Positions 18,966 through 23,466 of a stretch of DNA of 23,466 nucleotides are shown piece after piece; the stretch's first letter is position 1; each line of letters begins with the position of its first letter. Below the pieces are notes generated by a model. The model was not told the origin of the DNA. It saw only the letters and a list, made by a program, of their open reading frames with translations, and searched no databases. A program made the position numbers and the translations under genes. The stretch is from a virus: positions 1-23,466 of the IMG/VR virus record IMGVR_UViG_3300025645_000462. One strand, 5' to 3'.

Positions 18966-20822
18966 ATGCCACGTTATGCTTTCGACATCGAGACTAACGG
19001 TCTCCTAGACACCATGAACACCATCCACTCCCTCGTGTTGACTGACGTTGATACGGGGAAAGTCTTCTCCGCTTGTCACGGGGACGCCCTCAACCACCCG
19101 CTCACGATTGCGCGTGGCCTCCAGATGCTCATGGAAGCTGACCAGATCATCGGTCACAACATCATCGGCTTCGATATTCCTGCGATCCAAATCATCTACC
19201 CTTGGTTCACCCCCGATCAGACCAAGGTGTTCGACACCCTGATCATGTCCCGCCTCATCTGGTCCGACCTCATGGATCGTGATGCCAAGGCTGTTGCCAT
19301 CTACCAGAACAGCGGTGGTACACACGGTCTTCCTCCTAAGATGCGCGGTCGGCACTCTCTCGAAGCATGGGGCTTACGCCTCGGCAAGTGGAAGGGTGAC
19401 TACTCCGCAGACATGAAGGCCGCTGGTCTTGATCCTTGGGCCAACTGGAACCAAGAGATGCAGGACTACTGCGTCCAAGACGTCGCGGTCACTCTGGCAT
19501 TCCTCGAGTTGATCGAGAGCAAGAATGTCGATCCCCGCGCTGTGGAACTCGAGCATCAAGTTGCCTTCATCGTCAACGAGCAGATCGCTCACGGCTTCAT
19601 GTTCAACCAACCAGCGGCCCTCGACCTTCTGAGGACACTCCAAGAGGAACGTGCAGAGATCGAGAGCAAACTCGGTGACCTGTTCGAACCTTGGGAGAGC
19701 CTCGACAGGGTCGTCACGCCTAAACGCACGATGAACTTCAAAGACCCCAACCGTCGCAACACTGTGGCCGGTGAGAGTTACAACAAGATGAAGATGAACG
19801 TCTTCAATCCCGGCTCTCGGGCACACATCGCGGATCGCCTTATGAAGGTCCGTGGGTGGAAACCATCCGAGTTCACATCCAACGGTCAACCTAAGATCGA
19901 TGACGAAATCCTAGGTAGCCTCCCATATCCCGAAGCCCAACAGATCGCCTATTACCTGATGCTGCAGAAGCGCATAGGTCAGGTGGCTGAGGGCAGGAAC
20001 TCTTGGCTCAACCTCTTCAATGAGAAGACAGGACGGATGCACGGCAGTGTCGTAACCAACGGCGCAGTCACAGGCCGCATGACCCACAACTACCCTAACG
20101 TCGCCCAGACCCCAACACCTTTGAAGCCTTTTGGCGCAGAGTGTCGTGCCCTCTGGACCGTACCGAAGGGTAAGAAGCTGGTTGGTGTTGACGTCTCAGG
20201 CCTCGAGCTTCGTATGCTTGCCCACTTCATGGCACCATTCGACAACGGGGAGTACGGACGCACAGTCATCGACGGTGACATCCACACGGTCAACATGAAC
20301 GCTGCTGGCCTCACTGAACGCAACCAAGCGAAGACCTTCATCTACGCCTTCCTCTATGGCGCAGGTAACGCCAAGATCGGATCGATTGTAGGCGCTGGTC
20401 AGAAGGTTGGCGGCGAACTCAAACAACGCTTCCTAGATCAGACACCGGCACTCGCCAAGCTGATCAAGGGTGTGTCGAGAGCTGCCAAGCGAGGATATCT
20501 CGTTGGTCTCGACGGACGCATCCTGAACATCCGCCACCAACACGCTGCCCTCAACACCCTGCTGCAATCAGCGGGTGCCCTAGTGTGCAAGCGTTGGGCC
20601 GTGGAAATGGAACGGGAGCTACAGGCTCGTGGCTGGAAGGATCGCTGCCAAGTGGTCGCCAACATCCATGACGAACACCAATACGAAGTCGATGAAGAGA
20701 TCGCCGAAGAAGTCGGTCTCTTGTCCATCGAATGCATCAAGAAAGCCGGTGCCTACTTCAACATCCGTGTGGCCCTCGATGGCGACATGAATATCGGAAA
20801 CAACTGGAAAGAGACACACTAA
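18966..20822 (+). CDS. gp5: DNA polymerase, family A with 3'-5' exonuclease (T7 gp5-like)
   Basis: 618 residues (T7 704). Exonuclease motifs: FDIETNGLL (about 5-13), IIGHNIIGFDIPAI (about 58-72) and YCVQDVAVT (about 168-176). Polymerase motifs: A VGVDVSGLELRML (about 406-418), B RNQAKTFIYAFLYGAG (about 447-462), C VVANIHDEHQYEV (about 563-575). The thumb segment between FEPW and FNPGSR is about 36 residues, against about 70 in T7, so the thioredoxin-binding insertion is shortened. Start ATG follows CTAGGAG. It replicates the genome with gp4 and gp2.5 type partners. Confidence 0.96.
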   Translation: MPRYAFDIETNGLLDTMNTIHSLVLTDVDTGKVFSACHGDALNHPLTIARGLQMLMEADQIIGHNIIGFDIPAIQIIYPWFTPDQTKVFDTLIMSRLIWSDLMDRDAKAVAIYQNSGGTHGLPPKMRGRHSLEAWGLRLGKWKGDYSADMKAAGLDPWANWNQEMQDYCVQDVAVTLAFLELIESKNVDPRAVELEHQVAFIVNEQIAHGFMFNQPAALDLLRTLQEERAEIESKLGDLFEPWESLDRVVTPKRTMNFKDPNRRNTVAGESYNKMKMNVFNPGSRAHIADRLMKVRGWKPSEFTSNGQPKIDDEILGSLPYPEAQQIAYYLMLQKRIGQVAEGRNSWLNLFNEKTGRMHGSVVTNGAVTGRMTHNYPNVAQTPTPLKPFGAECRALWTVPKGKKLVGVDVSGLELRMLAHFMAPFDNGEYGRTVIDGDIHTVNMNAAGLTERNQAKTFIYAFLYGAGNAKIGSIVGAGQKVGGELKQRFLDQTPALAKLIKGVSRAAKRGYLVGLDGRILNIRHQHAALNTLLQSAGALVCKRWAVEMERELQARGWKDRCQVVANIHDEHQYEVDEEIAEEVGLLSIECIKKAGAYFNIRVALDGDMNIGNNWKETH

Positions 20823-20974
20823 TGAATGATCGCGCATCAAACCTCACAATCGCCCGACGGCTGATCCCTTGGTTTCTCGTAAACTACGCCCTGCTGCCTC
20901 TCTGTGCCCTGCTGATCCTGATCGGCTTCGGTAAGGAGATCGCAGTGGAGTTCTGGGACAACCAATATGAATAA
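20822..20974 (+). CDS. Small membrane protein (50 aa)
   Basis: 50 residues from ATG 20822, sharing one base with the polymerase stop (TAATG). A single hydrophobic segment spans about residues 15-37 (IPWFLVNYALLPLCALLILIG), preceded by a basic N-terminus (ARR) and followed by an acidic tail. No family is recognised. Its tight spacing with the polymerase and the next gene supports translation. Confidence 0.6.
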   Translation: MNDRASNLTIARRLIPWFLVNYALLPLCALLILIGFGKEIAVEFWDNQYE

Positions 20975-21230
20975 CCCAAGCAATCTCCCAGTTCACGCTG
21001 GGGGACCCCTGCTGTCCTACAGCACACCCGAAGAATACGCGGCGTCACTCAAGGCTCACCACGAACTGATGACGCTTGTCGATAAACACAATGAAGGAAA
21101 TCGGTATGCCACGGAAGCAGACAACGAAAACGATGACCAGTTCCTCTACGGACAAGACTTCGGCACTACCCCCGAAATCTGGGACAACGAAGACCACGAT
21201 TACTACAACCGCGTCCTGCGCTACCTGTAG
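20967..21230 (+). CDS. Acidic hypothetical protein (87 aa)
   Basis: 87 residues from ATG 20967, overlapping the preceding stop by eight bases. The C-terminal part is very acidic and aromatic (EADNENDDQFLYGQDFGT, IWDNEDHDYYNRVLRYL). The N-terminus has an EEYAASLKAHHELMTLVDK helix. No family is recognised. Its last 125 bases overlap the next gene in another frame. The Lys/Thr-rich sequence of the neighbour in that overlap suggests this frame is the original one. Confidence 0.6.
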   Translation: MNNPSNLPVHAGGPLLSYSTPEEYAASLKAHHELMTLVDKHNEGNRYATEADNENDDQFLYGQDFGTTPEIWDNEDHDYYNRVLRYL

Positions 21231-21342
21231 GTTCTTCAAGGTGTTCAACACCCGTGGCATCCATACCCATGTGTGCCGAAGGTATCCCGGGATTACTGAC
21301 ACCCCCGTCGATGGTTGGTGCGGTGAATACAATGCATCATAG
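21106..21342 (+). CDS. Small Cys-rich zinc-ribbon-like protein, overlapping frame
   Basis: 78 residues from ATG 21106 (GAAGGAAA upstream); an earlier in-frame ATG at 21076 is possible. The C-terminal 40 residues carry CATCRFFKVFNTRG, then CRRYPG, then WCGEYN, a pattern (CxxCRFF...CRRYP...WCGE) I know from many small phage and bacterial zinc-ribbon proteins, so this part is real. The N-terminal 35 residues are almost only Thr, Ser and Lys, and lie entirely over the acidic gene 20967-21230. It may be a recently extended N-terminus, or true translation may start later. The stop overlaps the exonuclease start. Confidence 0.65.
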   Translation: MPRKQTTKTMTSSSTDKTSALPPKSGTTKTTITTTASCATCRFFKVFNTRGIHTHVCRRYPGITDTPVDGWCGEYNAS

Positions 21343-22159
21343 GACCATCCTGCTCGACGCAGACATCACGGCCTACCAGATTGCTTCCACGCATGAAGAG
21401 GTCTTTAACTTCGGTGGGCAGGAAACCCGTGTAGCTGATCTGCCCAAGGCCCAGAAGGCACTGGACAAGCACATCAAGCACATCCGCAAGATCAGCCATG
21501 CGACCAACATTATCCTCTTCCTCACCGAGGGGGACAACTTCCGCAAGGGTGTTCTACCCACCTACAAGGGCAACCGGAGCGGCATGGCGAAACCCCTGAT
21601 CCTCTACGAACTCAGGGACTACATGCGGGCCAACTACACCGTGATAGATGAACCGGGGATCGAAGCTGATGATCTACTCGGTATTCACGCCACGATGCCC
21701 CACAAGGGTGAACGGGTGATCTGGAGTGCCGACAAAGACCTCAAGACTATCGCCGCGCTTCATTGGGACCCCGAGGACGGACAGCCTATCAAGGTGACCG
21801 ACCAAGAGGCCGACCGCTTCTTCTATGAGCAGATCATCACTGGCGACCCGACGGACAATTACAAAGGTTGTCCCGGCGCTGGTGCGAAGGCTGCTGCTGA
21901 CCTCCTAGACTACCGAGTAAAGTGGGTGAAAACCTCACGTATCCTCAAGTCCGGTAAGAACAAGGGCCAAGAGAAGATCGAGTGGATCAGACAGACCCTC
22001 GAGCCTCATGAGGGCTGGTGGACTTCTATCGTCAGTGCTTACGAAAGAGTAGGCCTTACCGAAGCCGATGCTCTCGTCCAAGCCCGCTGTGCCCGCATCC
22101 TGCGCCACGGAGAATACAACTTCAAAACCAAGGAGGTATCCTTATGGAACCCGGAATGA
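21332..22159 (+). CDS. gp6: 5'-3' exonuclease (T7 gp6-like)
   Basis: 275 residues from ATG 21332; the open frame extends back to 21254 but overlaps the Cys-rich gene more. The 5'-nuclease pattern is clear: LLDADITAYQI (about 7-17), LFLTEGDNFRKGVLPTYKGNR (about 62-82), EADDLLGIHA (about 110-119), WSADKDLKTI (about 130-139), and TGDPTDNYKGCPGAGAKAA (about 169-187), where acidic residues bind two metals and the last part is the helix-hairpin-helix. It removes RNA primers and degrades host DNA. It is shorter than T7 gp6 (300 aa). The stop overlaps the next gene by 16 bases. Confidence 0.93.
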   Translation: MHHRTILLDADITAYQIASTHEEVFNFGGQETRVADLPKAQKALDKHIKHIRKISHATNIILFLTEGDNFRKGVLPTYKGNRSGMAKPLILYELRDYMRANYTVIDEPGIEADDLLGIHATMPHKGERVIWSADKDLKTIAALHWDPEDGQPIKVTDQEADRFFYEQIITGDPTDNYKGCPGAGAKAAADLLDYRVKWVKTSRILKSGKNKGQEKIEWIRQTLEPHEGWWTSIVSAYERVGLTEADALVQARCARILRHGEYNFKTKEVSLWNPE

Positions 22160-22629
22160 CATTTAAGGGAGGCGACCGTGTCTCAAGGCGTGATGGCGGC
22201 ACGTTCTCAAACGGTAACCATGTCGTAACCGTGAAGGCACCAAGTGCATCGCTCCCCTATGCTATTTGGTTCGAAGAAACTGACACATGGAGTTCTGCAA
22301 GTAGCCTCCAGTTGGTTTCGAGTGCGCCGATGGAGGACCTCTTCCCTGAGACACCTAAAGTCACCCGTCAGTCCGTCCTTGATGAAGCCTCTAAGTTGAT
22401 CAACGAGGATCGTGCCTCCGACTATGGTGATCCTAAGGTCATGCACCAACTGATCGGTGACTTCTGGTCTACCTATCTGGGTCTCGAGACCAAACTTACG
22501 CCTGACCAAGTGGCGATGATGATGGCTCTCATGAAGATCGCACGTTCCACAAGTTCACCCAAGTTCGACACCTACGTTGACCTAGCAGGCTACGCAGCCC
22601 TCGCTGGTGAAATGAGCATTCAAGGGTAG
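22144..22629 (+). CDS. Protein with C-terminal DUF6378-like domain
   Basis: 161 residues from ATG 22144, set by a strong AAGGAGG (22130-22136) seven bases upstream. The first 60 residues (FKGGDRVSRRDGGTFSNGN, then VTVKAPS) look like a small SH3-like beta domain. Residues about 79-160 (VLDEASKLINEDRASDYGD, FWSTYLG, MMMALMKIAR, TYVDLAGYAALAGE) match the phage DUF6378 pattern. The domain ends in the usual place, so the gene seems complete. Its TAG lies at the edge of a structured region. Function is not known to me; a link to nucleotide metabolism is suggested only by the neighbouring thyX. Confidence 0.82.
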   Translation: MEPGMTFKGGDRVSRRDGGTFSNGNHVVTVKAPSASLPYAIWFEETDTWSSASSLQLVSSAPMEDLFPETPKVTRQSVLDEASKLINEDRASDYGDPKVMHQLIGDFWSTYLGLETKLTPDQVAMMMALMKIARSTSSPKFDTYVDLAGYAALAGEMSIQG

Positions 22630-22790
22630 CGCCCTCGGCCAGACCGTAAGGCTAACGGTGACAAGCAGGGAGAGACCTGCACAAACATACCCACCTATGC
22701 ATCTATTGACGTTTGTAAGGTGGGAAAGTCGTGGACTACTCAGACTGAAACACCGGAAGTCTCCTGCAGGGGCACCGGGCGTCCACGCAC
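22623..22790 (+). ncRNA. Candidate structured RNA before thyX, group I intron-like elements
   Basis: Complementary segments: AGGGT/GCCCT (22623-22627, 22631-22635) closed by U-G; CCGT/ACGG (22644, 22655); GCAGG/CCTGC (22665, 22676); ACAAAC/GTTTGT (22681, 22711); CCCACCT/AGGTGGG (22690, 22718), which interlaces with the last as a pseudoknot; AGACT/AGTCT (22742, 22758); CGTGGAC/GTCCACG (22730, 22781). CGGTG (22656) also pairs with CACCG (22751), between the two AGACT arms, as P3 does with P7 in group I introns. A normal P8 is missing. It may be a degenerate or reduced intron, a cis-regulatory leader for thyX, or a chance cluster. Confidence 0.4.
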
Positions 22791-22817
22791 CCTTATTCAA
22801 CACATCAAGGACACCTC

Positions 22818-23466
22818 ATGAAAGCTACATACAAAGACCACATGGGCGGGGACCTGTCCGTGGTTAACGCCGCTCGGGTCTCCTTCGGGAAAGAGAGCGA
22901 AGCCCTCACCAAGGGGGACGAAGGGCTGATCCAGTTCCTAGCTCGAGGTTGTACCTCAGGTGATTGGGATGCCCACATCAATAGCCTGCAGGGTATCATT
23001 GATCGTGAGGCCATCGAGGATGTACTCCGGTACGTCAAGAAGATGCCCGATCACTGGACACCCTTTGGGCACACCGCAATCACCCTCCACATGAAGGCAC
23101 CTATATTCATCGCGAGGCAACTCGGGAAACATCAGGTGGGCATGGTGTGGAATGAGGTGTCTCGTAGGTACGTCTCGGATACCCCTGAGTTCTATGTACC
23201 TGATCAATTTAGGAAAGCAGCGGATAACGTGAAGCAGGGGTCCAGCACCGAAGCTGCCTACACCCGCGTCACACCTTGGAAGCTATTTGAGTACCAAGCA
23301 GAAACCTACCAAGAACTACTAGATGAAGGCGTCTGCCCAGAGCAGGCCCGCATGGTTCTCCCTCAGTCCATGTACACCGAATGGTACTGGACGGGTAACC
23401 TCTACTCCTTCGCCAACGTGTTCGTCCAGCGCACCGACAGTCACGCCCAGCGCGAGTGTCAGGACA
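22818..23466 (+). CDS. thyX: Flavin-dependent thymidylate synthase ThyX (3' partial)
   Basis: The first 216 codons are visible; the window cuts the gene. ThyX methylates dUMP to dTMP with FAD and methylene-folate. Family marks: VVNAARVSFGKES near the N-terminus (about 15-27), WTPFGHTAITLHMKAPIFIARQLGKHQVGMVWNEVSRRYV in two parts (about 76-115), carrying the ThyX motif, and the C-terminal RMVLPQSMYTEWYW (about 177-190). The motif reads KHQ...NEVSRRY rather than the canonical RHRxxSxNExSxRY; such variants occur in phages. Start ATG 22818 has CAAGGA six bases upstream and matches usual ThyX N-termini. It supplies thymidine nucleotides for phage replication. Confidence 0.95.
   Translation, partial: MKATYKDHMGGDLSVVNAARVSFGKESEALTKGDEGLIQFLARGCTSGDWDAHINSLQGIIDREAIEDVLRYVKKMPDHWTPFGHTAITLHMKAPIFIARQLGKHQVGMVWNEVSRRYVSDTPEFYVPDQFRKAADNVKQGSSTEAAYTRVTPWKLFEYQAETYQELLDEGVCPEQARMVLPQSMYTEWYWTGNLYSFANVFVQRTDSHAQRECQD

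Noticed and set aside
21762-21772. ATTGGGACCCC, close to the phage promoter core
   Set aside because: It lies inside the exonuclease coding sequence (HWDPEDG) and lacks the downstream CAGTAT part.
22749-22817. In-frame extension of thyX upstream, as if spliced to the preceding gene
   Set aside because: The frame is open, but both flanking proteins look complete and the natural thyX start has a good RBS. No splice pair can be fixed without data.

Overview
The window reads as a T7-like podovirus genome (Autographiviridae type), with every supportable gene on the + strand. Evidence is a single-subunit RNA polymerase followed in T7 order by a gp2.5-type ssDNA-binding protein, endonuclease I, a T7-lysozyme-like protein, primase-helicase, family A DNA polymerase and 5'-3' exonuclease, together with a gp19-type large terminase and a fibre with a T7-type N-terminus. 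The fairly GC-rich genes and the ThyX plus integrase content suggest a proteobacterial, possibly marine alphaproteobacterial, host. The host assignment is inference only.

Layout. 1-3673 is the end of the late region: the tail of a virion protein, two small membrane-anchored proteins, the tail fibre (792-1970), a small fibre-associated protein, a membrane protein, a GH24 endolysin, a holin candidate and nested Rz/Rz1-like spanins. The large terminase follows (3786-5471). 5472-6763 is about 1.3 kb without a convincing gene, filled with inverted repeats, degenerate direct repeats, a GC-rich minisatellite, an (AC)n tract, a phage promoter and a possible host promoter. In T7 the genome ends lie here (right of gene 19, left of the early genes), so the assembly is probably circularised or concatemeric and the terminal repeat probably lies in this stretch. 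6764-11240 is the early or accessory region: many small genes, a Cys-rich 250-aa protein, and a lysogeny-like pair of a MarR-type winged-helix protein overlapping a tyrosine integrase. 11241-11511 is a regulatory gap with operator-like repeats, a long inverted repeat and a phage promoter in front of the RNA polymerase. 11512-23466 is the RNA polymerase and replication module, ending in a ThyX gene cut by the window.

How it works together. Host RNA polymerase would start from the left noncoding region. The phage polymerase then appears to use a promoter family with core ATTAGGGACCCC, found five times on the + strand: after terL, before the RNA polymerase, before two small-gene/ssDNA-binding-protein units, and before the primase-helicase. 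The T7-lysozyme-like protein lacks the zinc ligands and keeps only the part that in T7 also binds RNA polymerase, so it may be purely regulatory. The most unusual item is a 188-base gap before thyX, packed with complementary segments that resemble parts of a group I intron core (a U-G closed P1, a P3/P7-like pseudoknot) but without a normal P8.
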